From Thalassovita taeanensis (GTDB lineage Bacteria; Pseudomonadota; Alphaproteobacteria; Rhodobacterales; Rhodobacteraceae): a stretch of DNA of 64,000 nucleotides. The stretch covers positions 204,238 through 268,237 of the forward strand of contig NZ_FOEP01000005.1 of assembly GCF_900110775.1 (NCBI RefSeq), given 5' to 3'. The notes beneath the pieces are model-generated. The model ran no database searches, was not told the origin of the DNA, and worked only from the letters and a program-made list of their open reading frames with translations. The translations under genes and the position numbers were made by a program. Below, in pieces: positions 31,909 to 41,264 of the stretch (the stretch's first letter is position 1; each line of letters begins with the position of its first letter).

Positions 31909-32979
31909 ATGGCAATCACGCGAGAAGCGGTAGAGCAGGCTTTGGCCCAGATCGGGATGCCGGATGGGGGCGACCTGATTTCGCGCGATATGGTGCGGGC
32001 GCTGAACGTCGAAGACGGTGCTGTGCGGTTTGTCATCGAGGCGCCCAGCCCGGCGGTTGCCCGCCAGATGGAACCCCTGCGCGCGGCGGCAGAGCGGATG
32101 GTGGGGCAGATGTCCGGCGTCTCTCAGGTCAGCGTCGCGCTGACGGCGCATGGGCCGGCCGACAAGCCGCCCGCACCCAGCCTTAAGATCGGCGGGCACC
32201 CGACGCCGCAGGCCGGACCGACCAAGCCGGCCGGGGTCGCGCGCATTCTGGCCGTGGGGTCGGGCAAGGGCGGCGTTGGCAAGTCCACTGTTTCATCCAA
32301 TCTTGCGGTGGCGCTGGCCCGTCAGGGGCGGCGTGTCGGTCTGCTGGATGCCGATATCTATGGCCCCTCGCAGCCCCGGATGATGGGGACCAGCAAGCGC
32401 CCGGCAAGCCCCGATGGAAAAACGATTATTCCGTTACAGGCGCATGGCGTCACGATGATGTCGATCGGGCTGATGATGGACCCCGACAAGGCCGTGGTCT
32501 GGCGCGGGCCGATGCTGATGGGGGCGTTGCAGCAGATGTTGGGTCAGGTGCAATGGGGCGAGCTGGATGTGCTGATCGTCGATTTGCCGCCGGGCACTGG
32601 CGATGTGCAGCTGACCCTGTGTCAGAAGACGGTGCTTGAAGGCGCAATTGTCGTCTCGACCCCGCAGGATGTGGCGCTGCTGGATGCGCGCAAGGCGATT
32701 GATATGTTCAACACGCTGAAAACACCGATTCTGGGCTTGATTGAGAATATGTCGTCGTTCCATTGCCCCAACTGTGGGCATGAAAGCCATATCTTCGGCC
32801 ATGGCGGTGTTGCTGCCGAGGCGGAAAAGATGGGGGTGCCGTTGCTGGCCGAGCTGCCGATTGATCTGGACACCCGGCTGGCTGGCGATAGCGGCACGCC
32901 GGTTGCCGCCGGAGATGGCCCGGTGGCCGACGCCTATGCGGCGCTGGCGAAAAAGCTGATTGGCGATGGGCTGGCCTAA
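31909..32979 (+). CDS. mrp: Mrp/NBP35 family iron-sulfur cluster carrier ATPase
   Basis: A 356-residue cytosolic P-loop ATPase that carries and delivers [4Fe-4S] clusters. An N-terminal MIP18/DUF59-type domain (residues 1-80, with GGDLISRDMVRALNV) and a linker precede the ParA-like ATPase, whose deviant Walker A is GSGKGGVGKSTVSSNLA and switch region DLPPGTGDVQLTL. The cluster-binding cysteines are in FHCPNCGHES. AAGGAGA precedes ATG 31,909; the longer frame from 31,831 is unsupported. Monocistronic, convergent with the DEAD-box helicase gene. Confidence 0.92.
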   Translation: MAITREAVEQALAQIGMPDGGDLISRDMVRALNVEDGAVRFVIEAPSPAVARQMEPLRAAAERMVGQMSGVSQVSVALTAHGPADKPPAPSLKIGGHPTPQAGPTKPAGVARILAVGSGKGGVGKSTVSSNLAVALARQGRRVGLLDADIYGPSQPRMMGTSKRPASPDGKTIIPLQAHGVTMMSIGLMMDPDKAVVWRGPMLMGALQQMLGQVQWGELDVLIVDLPPGTGDVQLTLCQKTVLEGAIVVSTPQDVALLDARKAIDMFNTLKTPILGLIENMSSFHCPNCGHESHIFGHGGVAAEAEKMGVPLLAELPIDLDTRLAGDSGTPVAAGDGPVADAYAALAKKLIGDGLA

Positions 32980-32998
32980 GCCAAGATACGCAGGTGAA

Positions 32999-33020
32999 CG
33001 CCCCCCGTCGCCGGGGGGCG
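32999..33020. terminator. Shared hairpin between mrp and the DEAD-box helicase gene
   Basis: CGCCCCCC (32,999-33,006) pairs with GGGGGGCG (33,013-33,020) around a 6-base loop. It lies 20 bases after the mrp stop and 7 bases beyond the stop of the convergent helicase gene, so it could end both transcripts. No T-tract on either side. Confidence 0.5.
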
Positions 33021-33027
33021 ACACGAA

Positions 33028-35277
33028 TTACCCTTTGCGGCGGGGCACTGCATTGGGGCCACGCGCAGGTTTTCCGCCCGCAGGCTTCCCACCAAACGGC
33101 TTTCCGCCCGGCTTTCCGCCGCCGCGAGGCTTGCTTGCCAAAGGTTTGCCGCCCGGCCCCAGCTTGGTCGACGCATTGGATGCCCCCTTACGGAACGGCG
33201 GTTTGGCGGGCGCGTCGGCGCCACCCTCGCCCGGTCCTTTGCGGTGCGGCTTTGCATCACTGCGATAGGGTTTGTCTTTGCCGTAAGGCTTATCCTTGCC
33301 AAAGGGTTTCCCCTCGCCACGCGGTTTGTCCTTTGCGAAACTCTTGCCGTCGGGCTTGCCCTCTTTCCGATAGGGCTTGGTGTCAGATTGCCCCTCGGTC
33401 TTTGCGCGCGGTTTGCGCGGCGCGTCGCCTGCATCCCAGACCCGCTTGGTGCGTGGTGCTGAATCGTCGCGCGGTGTTTTGGGCTTATATGCCTCGACAG
33501 CGCCTTCCCGTGGAACGCGGGTGGGGGCTTCGGCGCGATCCTCGCGCGGGGGCCGCGCCGGGCGGTCTTCACGCGGGGCGCGCGGCTCACGCGGTGGGCG
33601 CGGCGCTCGGTCCTGACGTGCGCCCGGACCAGGGCGCGAATTCGGGCGGCCCGCAGGCGCAGGGCGCGGCATCGAGGCCAGATCAGGCGCATCGGCCAGC
33701 ACGGTCACATTCGCGCCGCGCTCCAGCTCCATCGCGGCACCCAGCGAGCTAACTAGACGTTCGCGTGCAGGAGCTTTCAATTCGACAAAGGTTTCCTTGT
33801 CCTGCACCCGGATCGCACCGATGTCGTCCTTGCTGATGTCGCCAGCGCGGCACAGCATCGGCAGCAGCCAACGTGCCTCGGCGCGATCTTCGGTGCCGAT
33901 TGACAGGCTGATCCATGCCGAAGGGCCGAAGGGCGTACGCTCGCGGCGTTCGGCACGGGCGCCCGGAATCTCAAGCTCTTCAGGGGCGGTGTGACGTGAT
34001 TCATAGAGACGCAGATAGGCGGTTGCGATCTGCTGTGCGGTGAAGCTTTCGGTCAGCTTGGCGACAAAATCGACCTCTGCGGGGAGGGGCGTTTCGTTCC
34101 AGACCGGATCTGACAGCAGGCGCTCCTGATCCTTGGCGCGCACTTCGTCTGCGGAAGGTGTCGGGCCCCATTCGGCTTTGACCTTGGCGAAATGCAGCAG
34201 GCGGTCGGCCTTTTTGTGGGTGCGATGGCTTACGATCAGCGCCGAAACGCCTTTGCGTCCGGCGCGCCCGGTACGGCCCGACCGATGCAGAAGAGTTTCT
34301 GAGTTCGAGGGCAGTTCGGCATGAACCACCAGATCAAGTTTGGGCAGGTCGATCCCGCGAGCGGCCACATCGGTCGCCACGCAGACCCGCGCACGTCCGT
34401 CACGCATGGATTGCAATGCATGGCTCCGCTCGGTCTGGCTCAACTCGCCGGACAGCGCAACGACCGAAAAACCGCGATTCGACAGCCGCGCGGTCATGCG
34501 GCTGACCATTGCGCGGGTGTTGCAGAACACGATGGCGTTTTCCGATTCGTAGTACCGCAGCACGTTGATCACGGCGCCCTCGGTGGCCTCGGGCGCGGCG
34601 CTGTAGGCGCGATATTCGATGTCGGCATGCTGGGCGCCGCCGCCCGCAGTGCTGACGCGAATTGCGTCGTCTTTCATATAAGAGCGCGACAGCCCCTCGA
34701 TCCCGCGCGGCACGGTGGCCGAGAACATCAGCGTGCGACGGTCCTCGGGGGCCTTGCTGAGAATGAATTCCAGATCCTCGGCAAAGCCCAGGTCCAGCAT
34801 CTCATCGGCTTCGTCCAGCACCACGGCGCGAATATCGCTCAGGTCGATACTGTTGCGCTTGATGTGGTCGACCAGACGGCCCGGCGTGGCGACAACGACA
34901 TGCGCCCCGCGTTCCAGCGCCCGACGTTCATCGCGCATGTCCATACCGCCCACGCAAGAGGCCAGAACCGCGCCCGCCTCGGCATAGAGCCATTCAAACT
35001 CGCGCCGGACCTGAAGTGCCAGTTCGCGGGTCGGCGCGATGATCAGCGCCAGCGGTGCTGCGGGGCGGGGCAGGCGATCGACCCCCTCCAGCAGTGTCGG
35101 TGCAATCGCCAGACCAAACCCCACCGTCTTGCCCGAACCGGTCTGAGCCGAGACAAGCAGGTCCGCTTCGACGAGATCGGCGCGGGTCATCTCCTGCTGC
35201 ACAGGGGTCAGCTGTTCATAGCCACGCTTTTCAAGAGCAGAGGCCAAAGGCTGCGGGATTGGGAAAGTTTCGGTCAT
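33028..35277 (-). CDS. DEAD-box ATP-dependent RNA helicase with basic tail
   Basis: A 749-residue CsdA/DeaD-type RNA helicase, likely for ribosome assembly and cold or stress RNA remodelling. Core at about 1-380: Q-motif LTPVQQEM, Walker A SAQTGSGKTVG, PTRELALQV, DEAD box VLDEADEMLDLG, SAT motif FSATVP, and motif VI HRSGRTGRAGRKG. Residues about 470-545 look like a DbpA-type RNA-binding domain (ISKDDIGAIRVQDKETFVEL). The last 190 residues are low-complexity, rich in Lys, Arg, Pro and Gly, and repetitive (KPYGKDKPYRSDAKPHRKG). ATG 35,277 gives the normal N-terminus (MTETFPIPQPLASALEKRGY); the frame extends a further 133 codons upstream without gene character. Confidence 0.9.
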   Translation of the reverse strand: MTETFPIPQPLASALEKRGYEQLTPVQQEMTRADLVEADLLVSAQTGSGKTVGFGLAIAPTLLEGVDRLPRPAAPLALIIAPTRELALQVRREFEWLYAEAGAVLASCVGGMDMRDERRALERGAHVVVATPGRLVDHIKRNSIDLSDIRAVVLDEADEMLDLGFAEDLEFILSKAPEDRRTLMFSATVPRGIEGLSRSYMKDDAIRVSTAGGGAQHADIEYRAYSAAPEATEGAVINVLRYYESENAIVFCNTRAMVSRMTARLSNRGFSVVALSGELSQTERSHALQSMRDGRARVCVATDVAARGIDLPKLDLVVHAELPSNSETLLHRSGRTGRAGRKGVSALIVSHRTHKKADRLLHFAKVKAEWGPTPSADEVRAKDQERLLSDPVWNETPLPAEVDFVAKLTESFTAQQIATAYLRLYESRHTAPEELEIPGARAERRERTPFGPSAWISLSIGTEDRAEARWLLPMLCRAGDISKDDIGAIRVQDKETFVELKAPARERLVSSLGAAMELERGANVTVLADAPDLASMPRPAPAGRPNSRPGPGARQDRAPRPPREPRAPREDRPARPPREDRAEAPTRVPREGAVEAYKPKTPRDDSAPRTKRVWDAGDAPRKPRAKTEGQSDTKPYRKEGKPDGKSFAKDKPRGEGKPFGKDKPYGKDKPYRSDAKPHRKGPGEGGADAPAKPPFRKGASNASTKLGPGGKPLASKPRGGGKPGGKPFGGKPAGGKPARGPNAVPRRKG

Positions 35278-36131
35278 GAGCGGATATAGTCCTTTGCGGC
35301 GCGTGGCACGTCCCGAAGGGCCGGGGGCCGAACTGCGCAGCTTATTGAAGCGCCCGCACCTACCCGGTTCCGAACCCGAAGTATAGCGGTATTCTTGCCG
35401 ATCTGGTGATCGTTTTGGCGGTATTCTGTGTGTTTTCGGCCGAAATGAGCTGATTTTGCGGGGCGCAGGTCGGAACAGCACGGTGAATGGCGTCTGGGCT
35501 GGTGGGTTCTGGGAAAGTCTGGAACCTGCGGTCGCATCGGGGCATCTTTGCGAATCAAATCCCCGTGTCACGGATGTGATGCGGGTTGAATCGGCCGAAT
35601 TCTTCTGATTTTTCGCGTTTTTGATAAACGGGTTCGGCGCGATCTGCGCGAAATCTGGAAAAATTCGGGATATCATGGAACTTTTTTCGCCGAGCTATTC
35701 TCTACCATATGTTGTGCTGAAGGTCTGAGTGGCAACTATTTCAGCCAAGGATTTACAGTTTTGTCGACAATATTTGGTTTTTGGCGGCTGTGGCCAACTA
35801 GGGCTGGTGTTTTTGAGGGGCAAATTCCTGTTGAATACCATGAAGTCCCATGTCATACCTAAATCACGAGATGAGGACGGGAACAGGGGCATCAAGACCC
35901 CGAAAAAACAACCCAAGTTAAGGTTTCATACAGGCCCCGCTTTCATCAAATAAAATGACAGATCCGGCGCGCAAGCGAGCAGACATCCCCCCAGGTGGTT
36001 TGCGCAGTTGGACAATCCCCGCACAGCGGGACGAGGGCGGCGGATAGGGCAGTGGCAGCAGCTCTATCCGCCGTTTCGTTTTCTGGGGCTTCAATAAATT
36101 TCCGGGGGCAGCAAGAGGGACGGCCAGGACA
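35278..36131. other. Upstream region of the dcw cluster, no gene seen
   Basis: About 850 bases between the divergent DEAD-box gene and mraZ. It is AT-richer in the middle (35,580-35,900). No frame has both a ribosome binding site and gene-like content. It must hold the promoters of both neighbours; I could not identify convincing MraZ-type TGGGN direct repeats or a CtrA site. Confidence 0.4.
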
Positions 36132-36638
36132 GTGGGTCTGAGTTTCAGAGGTGAGTTCAGCCAAAAGGTTGACGGTAAGGGTCGGATGTCGATCCCTGCC
36201 GATTTTCGCCGTGTGCTCGAATCCGGGGATCCTGACTTTCCCGAAAAGAATGCCAACCCCCGCATGGTCGTGCTGTATGGCGCGCATCTGAAAAACTGTC
36301 TGCACGCCTATACGATTGAAGCGATGGCCGAGATCGAGGCTGGTATCAAGGCATTGCCGCGCGGCTCGGTCGCGCGTGATCAGGCCAGCCGGATGATCCT
36401 TGGCAAATCGTGGGAAACCGAGGTTGACCGCGATGGTCGCATCATCCTGCCGAAAGACCGGCGGGAGCAGATCAAGCTTGAGGGCGAGGCCGTGATGGTG
36501 GCGATGGGCGATTTCTTTGAGATATGGAATGCCGAAACCCACGCGGCAGTTGAAACTGCAAAAATCGAGAAGTTCCTGGCAGAGATGCCCGATGGCTTCG
36601 ATCCACTGACACTTCTGGATGGTGCGAAAGGGGCGTAA
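36132..36638 (+). CDS. mraZ: MraZ, dcw-cluster transcription regulator
   Basis: A 168-residue AbrB-like DNA-binding protein, first gene of the division and cell-wall cluster, which in other bacteria represses its own operon. Two MraZ repeats: residues about 5-60 (SFRGEFSQKVDGKGRMSIPADFRR) and 80-140 (SWETEVDRDGRIILPKDRRE). The start is GTG 36,132; AGGAC is close to it, and the N-terminus GLSFRGEF is the family's standard start. Four bases separate it from rsmH. It lacks the exact short length of enterobacterial MraZ (152 aa) but matches alphaproteobacterial ones. Confidence 0.92.
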   Translation: MGLSFRGEFSQKVDGKGRMSIPADFRRVLESGDPDFPEKNANPRMVVLYGAHLKNCLHAYTIEAMAEIEAGIKALPRGSVARDQASRMILGKSWETEVDRDGRIILPKDRREQIKLEGEAVMVAMGDFFEIWNAETHAAVETAKIEKFLAEMPDGFDPLTLLDGAKGA

Positions 36639-36641
36639 GAC

Positions 36642-37634
36642 ATGGCCGAAGCGGTCTCTTCCCCGGATCAAGCGCCCCACATTCCCGTTTTGCTGCGTCC
36701 GCTGATCAAGGCGGTATCGCCGGTTAAGGGTGTTTGGCTGGACGGGACATTTGGGGCGGGCGGGTATACGCGTGCATTGCTGGCCGCAGGAGCGGACAAG
36801 GTGATTGCGGTCGATCGCGATCCGCTGGCGTTTGAAATGGCAGCCCCCTGGGCTGCGGCCTATGGCGACCGGATCGAGATGGTCGAAGGCGTGTTTTCTC
36901 GGCTTGATGACTATGCCAGTGATCTGGATGGCGTGGTGCTGGATCTGGGTGTCAGCTCGATGCAGATCGACCTGGCCGAGCGCGGATTTTCCTTCATGAA
37001 AGACGGGCCGCTGGATATGCGGATGAGCCAATCCGGCCCCTCGGCTGCCGATATGGTGAATGAGGCGGAAGAGGGCGATCTGGCCGATATTCTGTATCAA
37101 TACGGTGAAGAACGGGCCAGCCGCCGCATTGCCCGCGCCATCGTGCGCGAGCGAGAGCTGGCGCCCATTACCACCACGCTGCGCCTTGCCAGTATCATCG
37201 AAAAATGCCTGCCCCGGTCCAAACCGGGCCAATCGCACCCCGCGACGCGCAGCTTTCAGGCGCTGCGGATCGCGGTGAATGACGAATACGGCGAGCTGAT
37301 CGGCGGGCTTGAGGCGGCAGAGCGGGCGCTGAAGCCCGGCGGGCAACTCGCCGTGGTGACCTTCCACTCCATCGAAGACCGGATGGTGAAGCGCTTTCTT
37401 CAGGCGCGATCGGGCGGGGCGGGGCGGTCAAACCGCTATGCCCCCGAAACCATCGAGGAACAGCCCCAATTCATCGTCAAAAGCCGCAAGGCCATTGGCC
37501 CCGATGAACAGGAGCTTGAGGAAAATCCACGCTCGCGCAGCGCCAAGCTGCGGGTGGCGATCCGCACCGATGCCCCGGCGGGCACAACCGATCGCAAGGC
37601 GCTTGGGATGCCGATGTTGAAGGGAAAAGGGTAA
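36642..37634 (+). CDS. rsmH: 16S rRNA (cytosine(1402)-N(4))-methyltransferase
   Basis: A 330-residue S-adenosylmethionine-dependent enzyme that methylates N4 of C1402 in 16S rRNA (also called MraW). N-terminal [16 protein letters not shown]-binding [24 protein letters not shown], the LGVSSMQID motif, [13 protein letters not shown] and the C-terminal [14 protein letters not shown] are all present. Its stop overlaps the ftsL start by one base (TAATG). Confidence 0.95.
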   Translation: MAEAVSSPDQAPHIPVLLRPLIKAVSPVKGVWLDGTFGAGGYTRALLAAGADKVIAVDRDPLAFEMAAPWAAAYGDRIEMVEGVFSRLDDYASDLDGVVLDLGVSSMQIDLAERGFSFMKDGPLDMRMSQSGPSAADMVNEAEEGDLADILYQYGEERASRRIARAIVRERELAPITTTLRLASIIEKCLPRSKPGQSHPATRSFQALRIAVNDEYGELIGGLEAAERALKPGGQLAVVTFHSIEDRMVKRFLQARSGGAGRSNRYAPETIEEQPQFIVKSRKAIGPDEQELEENPRSRSAKLRVAIRTDAPAGTTDRKALGMPMLKGKG

Positions 37635-37981
37635 TGCGCAGCTTTTTCTATGTCCTGACTGCAATGGCTGTGATCGGGCTGGCCTTCTGGGCCTATCACG
37701 AGAATTACGAGACGCAGGCCGCGCTGGACGATACCGAACAATTGCAGCAATCCATCGGTCAGGCCCGCGCGCGTCTGGCGGTGCTCAAGGCCGAATGGGC
37801 CTATCTGAACCGCCCCGACCGGCTGCGTGAACTGGCTGACCTTAATTATGAAAGTCTGGGCTTGTTGCCACTGGCACCCGAGCAGTTCGGCAAGGCGGAT
37901 CAGGTCGCTTATCCGGCGCATGACAGCGATCTGCTTGTGACAACCCCGGTCGACGTATCCTCGATGGAGCAGTCCCAATGA
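37634..37981 (+). CDS. ftsL: Cell division protein FtsL
   Basis: A 115-residue bitopic membrane protein of the divisome, partner of FtsB/FtsQ and activator of FtsI-FtsW. A single transmembrane helix lies at residues 4-22 (FFYVLTAMAVIGLAFWAYH), followed by a periplasmic coiled coil (AALDDTEQLQQSIGQARARLAVLKAEW) and the conserved YLNRPDRLRELAD segment. Identified by position between rsmH and ftsI and by topology, since FtsL sequences diverge strongly. It overlaps both neighbours (1 and 4 bases). Confidence 0.85.
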   Translation: MRSFFYVLTAMAVIGLAFWAYHENYETQAALDDTEQLQQSIGQARARLAVLKAEWAYLNRPDRLRELADLNYESLGLLPLAPEQFGKADQVAYPAHDSDLLVTTPVDVSSMEQSQ

Positions 37982-39762
37982 TTCGCACACCTCTGCGCCC
38001 ACTTGCCCGTATTTTGGATGCCCGTTCACGCGGCGAGAACCCCGACGCAATTGAGCGCGAGAATATCCGCCTGCGGCACGAGGAAATGCGCGACCGGTCG
38101 CGCTTGCGTGCCGAGGGGCGGTTGCTGATGTTGGGGGTATTTTTCTTCTGCGCCTTTTCTGTCGTCGGCCTGAGGATGGGGGCGCTTTCAGCGTCCGAGC
38201 CCAGCGAACCCCGCGCCAGCGCTGCCGGGGCGTCGATCGTTGCGCAGCGTGCAGACATTGTGGACCGGCAGGGGCGTATTCTGGCAACCAATCTGGAAAC
38301 CTATTCGCTTTACGCTCAGCCGCCGCAGATGATCAACCCCGAGCGTGCGGCAACCGAATTGGCGCGGGTATTCCCCGAACTGAAGGCCGAAGATCTGCTG
38401 GAAGATTTCACCGGAAAGCGGAAATTCCTTTGGATTCGCAAGAAGTTGAGCCCCGAGCAGAAGCAGGCCGTGCACGACATTGGTGATCCTGGCCTGATGT
38501 TTGGCCCGCGCGAGATGCGGCTTTACCCCAATGGTCGGCTGGCGGCGCATGTATTGGGCGGGGCCAGTTTTGGCCGCGAGGGCGTCCATGCCGCCGAAGT
38601 GATCGGTGTGGCCGGAGTCGAGCGGCAGTTTGATGATCGCCTGCGCGACCCGGCGCAGGATGGCAAGCCGTTGGAACTGTCACTCGACCTGAGTGTTCAG
38701 GCAGCGGCGGAACAGGTGCTGTATGGCGGCATGAAGCTGATGAACGCCAAGGGGGCGGCGGCGGTCTTGATGGATGTGCATACCGGCGAGATCATCTCGC
38801 TGGTCTCGTTGCCCGACTTTGACCCCAATGACCGCCCACGCCCCGCGACCGAGGGCGACGCCAGCGACAGCCCGCTGTTCAATCGCGCGGTGCAGGGCGT
38901 GTATGAGCTTGGTTCGACCTTCAAGATTTTTGCTGTGGCGCAGGCGATGGAGCTGGGACTGGTCAATCCCGATACGTTGATCAATACCAAAGGCCCGCTG
39001 CAATGGGGGCGTCACCGTATTCGGGACTTCCACAACTATGGTAGCGAGCTGAGCATCACGAAAGTGATCGTGAAATCGTCGAACATCGGCACCGCACGGG
39101 TGGCGCAGATGATTGGCGTGGCACGGCAGAAAGAGTTTTTGCGCTCGCTGGGCTTGTTCGAACCCACGCATGTCGAGATGTCCGAGGCGCGCGCCGGCAA
39201 GCCCCTGTTGCCGCCAAATTGGTCGGAACTGTCCACCATGACGATTTCCTATGGTCACGGGCTGTCGGCGACGCCGATGCATCTGGCTGCGGGCTATGCC
39301 GCGATTGCCAATGGTGGCACTAAGGTGGAACCGACGCTGCTGAAACAATCCGGCCCACAATACGGCCCGCGCGTCATGTCCGAAAATACGGCGGCTGCCG
39401 CACGCACCATGCTGCGCAAGGTTGTGACCGAAGGCACCGCCAGCTTTGGCGAGGTTGCAGGCTATGCCGTGGGGGGCAAGACCGGTACTGCCGACAAACC
39501 CAAGGAAAACGGTGGTGGGTACTACAAGGACAAAGTGATTGCCACGTTCGCCAGCATGTTCCCGGCACATGATCCGAAATATGTGCTGATCGTCACGCTG
39601 GACGAACCGGTTGAGACCTCCGGTGCCCAACCGCGCCGCACTGCAGGCTGGACCGCCGTGCCGGTCGCAGCCGAAATGATCCGTCGCGTCGCGCCGCTTC
39701 TGGGGATGCACCCCGAGATTGAACCCGCACAGCTGGCTGATATAACGCTGACATCAAACTAG
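37978..39762 (+). CDS. ftsI: Septal peptidoglycan transpeptidase FtsI (PBP3)
   Basis: A 594-residue class B penicillin-binding protein that cross-links septal peptidoglycan. One N-terminal transmembrane helix (about residues 43-62, LLMLGVFFFCAFSVVGLRMG) and the dimerisation domain (IVAQRADIVDRQGRILATNL) lead into the transpeptidase domain, with the SxxK serine in GSTFKIFA, the SxN motif in KSSNIGTARVAQ and the KTG motif in GGKTGTADKP. Overlaps ftsL by an ATGA. Confidence 0.95.
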   Translation: MIRTPLRPLARILDARSRGENPDAIERENIRLRHEEMRDRSRLRAEGRLLMLGVFFFCAFSVVGLRMGALSASEPSEPRASAAGASIVAQRADIVDRQGRILATNLETYSLYAQPPQMINPERAATELARVFPELKAEDLLEDFTGKRKFLWIRKKLSPEQKQAVHDIGDPGLMFGPREMRLYPNGRLAAHVLGGASFGREGVHAAEVIGVAGVERQFDDRLRDPAQDGKPLELSLDLSVQAAAEQVLYGGMKLMNAKGAAAVLMDVHTGEIISLVSLPDFDPNDRPRPATEGDASDSPLFNRAVQGVYELGSTFKIFAVAQAMELGLVNPDTLINTKGPLQWGRHRIRDFHNYGSELSITKVIVKSSNIGTARVAQMIGVARQKEFLRSLGLFEPTHVEMSEARAGKPLLPPNWSELSTMTISYGHGLSATPMHLAAGYAAIANGGTKVEPTLLKQSGPQYGPRVMSENTAAAARTMLRKVVTEGTASFGEVAGYAVGGKTGTADKPKENGGGYYKDKVIATFASMFPAHDPKYVLIVTLDEPVETSGAQPRRTAGWTAVPVAAEMIRRVAPLLGMHPEIEPAQLADITLTSN

Positions 39763-39779
39763 GCCAGAAAGGCGGGCAG

Positions 39780-41264
39780 ATGTCAGGGCAGGTCAAAACA
39801 CTGGGCGAGCTGGGCCTGACGGCGCAATCGGGGCGCATGGTGCAGATCACCGGGTTGGCCGTGGACAGTCGGTTGGTCAAGGACGGGTTTCTGTTTGCCG
39901 CCTTGCCGGGCACCAAGGTGCACGGAGGCGAATTTATTCAATATGCTTTGCGGATGGGCGCAGCGGCGATCCTGACGGACGCGGCGGGCGCGCGGATCGC
40001 GGCGGCGGAACTGGCCGCAAGCTCTGCCGCGCTGATCGTGGCCGAAGACCCGCGTCAGGCGCTGGCCGGTGCGGCGGCGCTGTGGTTTGGCGCGCAGCCT
40101 GCCACGATGGTGGCGGTGACCGGCACCAATGGCAAAACCTCTGTGGCCACCTTTACCCGCCATATCTGGACCGAACTGGGCCATGCTGCCGTTAATCTGG
40201 GCACCACCGGGGTCGAGGGCGCCTATGAAGCACCGCTTGCACACACCACGCCTGAACCGATTACCCTGCACCGCATCTTGCGTGCCTGTGCGGATGCGGG
40301 TGTGACCCACGCGGCAATGGAGGCCTCAAGCCACGGGCTGTCGCAGCGGCGGTTGGACGGGGTACAGCTGACGGCGGCGGGATTCACCAACTTCACCCAG
40401 GACCATCTGGATTACCACGCCACGTTTGACGAATATTTCGCGGCCAAGGCCGGGCTGTTTGCCCGGGTGTTGCCGGAAGAGGGCGTGGCGGTGATCAATA
40501 TCGACGATCCGCGTGGTCAGGATATGGCCGCGATCGCGCTGGACCGCGGACAGCAGGTGATCGGCGTGGGCCGCGCGCCACGCGCCGACCTGCGGTTGTT
40601 GGCACAGCGGTTTGATGCCACTGGGCAAGAGGTGCGCTTTTCCTTCCATGGCAAGGCTCACAACGTGCGCCTGCCACTGATCGGCGGCTTTCAGGCCGAA
40701 AACGTGCTGCTGGCCGCCGGGTTGGTGATCGGCTGTGGCGAAGACTCCGCGCGGGTGTTCGAAACCCTGCCACATCTGGGCACTGTGCGCGGTCGGATGC
40801 AGTTGGCCGCGACGCGGGCCAATGGCGCGGCGGTGTTTGTTGATTACGCCCACACGCCCGATGCCGTGGCCACGGCGCTGAAGGCGTTGCGCCCGCATGT
40901 GATGGGGCGCCTGGTGGCAATCGTGGGGGCAGGCGGCGATCGTGACACCACCAAACGCCCACTGATGGGGCAGGCGGCGGCGGAAAATGCTGATCTGGTG
41001 ATTGTGACCGACGACAACCCGCGCTCGGAGGACCCGGCCGTGATCCGGCAGGCAGTGATGTTGGGCTGCCCCGAGGCCAGCGAAGTGGGCGACCGCGCCG
41101 AGGCGATCCTGCGCGGCGTTGATGCGCTGGGACCAGGCGACGCTTTGCTGATCGCGGGCAAAGGCCATGAAAGCGGGCAGACAGTCGGTGACGACGTGTT
41201 CCCGTTTGACGATGTGGAACAGGCCAGCGTTGCGGTGGCGGCGCTGGACGGAGGATTGGCATGA
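39780..41264 (+). CDS. murE: UDP-MurNAc-L-Ala-D-Glu:meso-diaminopimelate ligase
   Basis: A 494-residue Mur ligase that adds the third amino acid to the peptidoglycan precursor. ATP loop TGTNGKTSVATFTR; central YHATFDEYFAAKAGLF; C-terminal FVDYAHTPDAV and DDNPRSEDP. The DNPR motif indicates meso-diaminopimelate specificity. It begins 17 bases after ftsI and overlaps murF by an ATGA. Confidence 0.95.
   Translation: MSGQVKTLGELGLTAQSGRMVQITGLAVDSRLVKDGFLFAALPGTKVHGGEFIQYALRMGAAAILTDAAGARIAAAELAASSAALIVAEDPRQALAGAAALWFGAQPATMVAVTGTNGKTSVATFTRHIWTELGHAAVNLGTTGVEGAYEAPLAHTTPEPITLHRILRACADAGVTHAAMEASSHGLSQRRLDGVQLTAAGFTNFTQDHLDYHATFDEYFAAKAGLFARVLPEEGVAVINIDDPRGQDMAAIALDRGQQVIGVGRAPRADLRLLAQRFDATGQEVRFSFHGKAHNVRLPLIGGFQAENVLLAAGLVIGCGEDSARVFETLPHLGTVRGRMQLAATRANGAAVFVDYAHTPDAVATALKALRPHVMGRLVAIVGAGGDRDTTKRPLMGQAAAENADLVIVTDDNPRSEDPAVIRQAVMLGCPEASEVGDRAEAILRGVDALGPGDALLIAGKGHESGQTVGDDVFPFDDVEQASVAVAALDGGLA

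Noticed and set aside
33028..33600. Repetitive Lys/Gly/Pro-rich tail of the DEAD-box helicase considered as a separate gene or repeat locus
   Set aside because: It is in frame with the helicase core, and low-complexity basic tails are normal for this family in Alphaproteobacteria.
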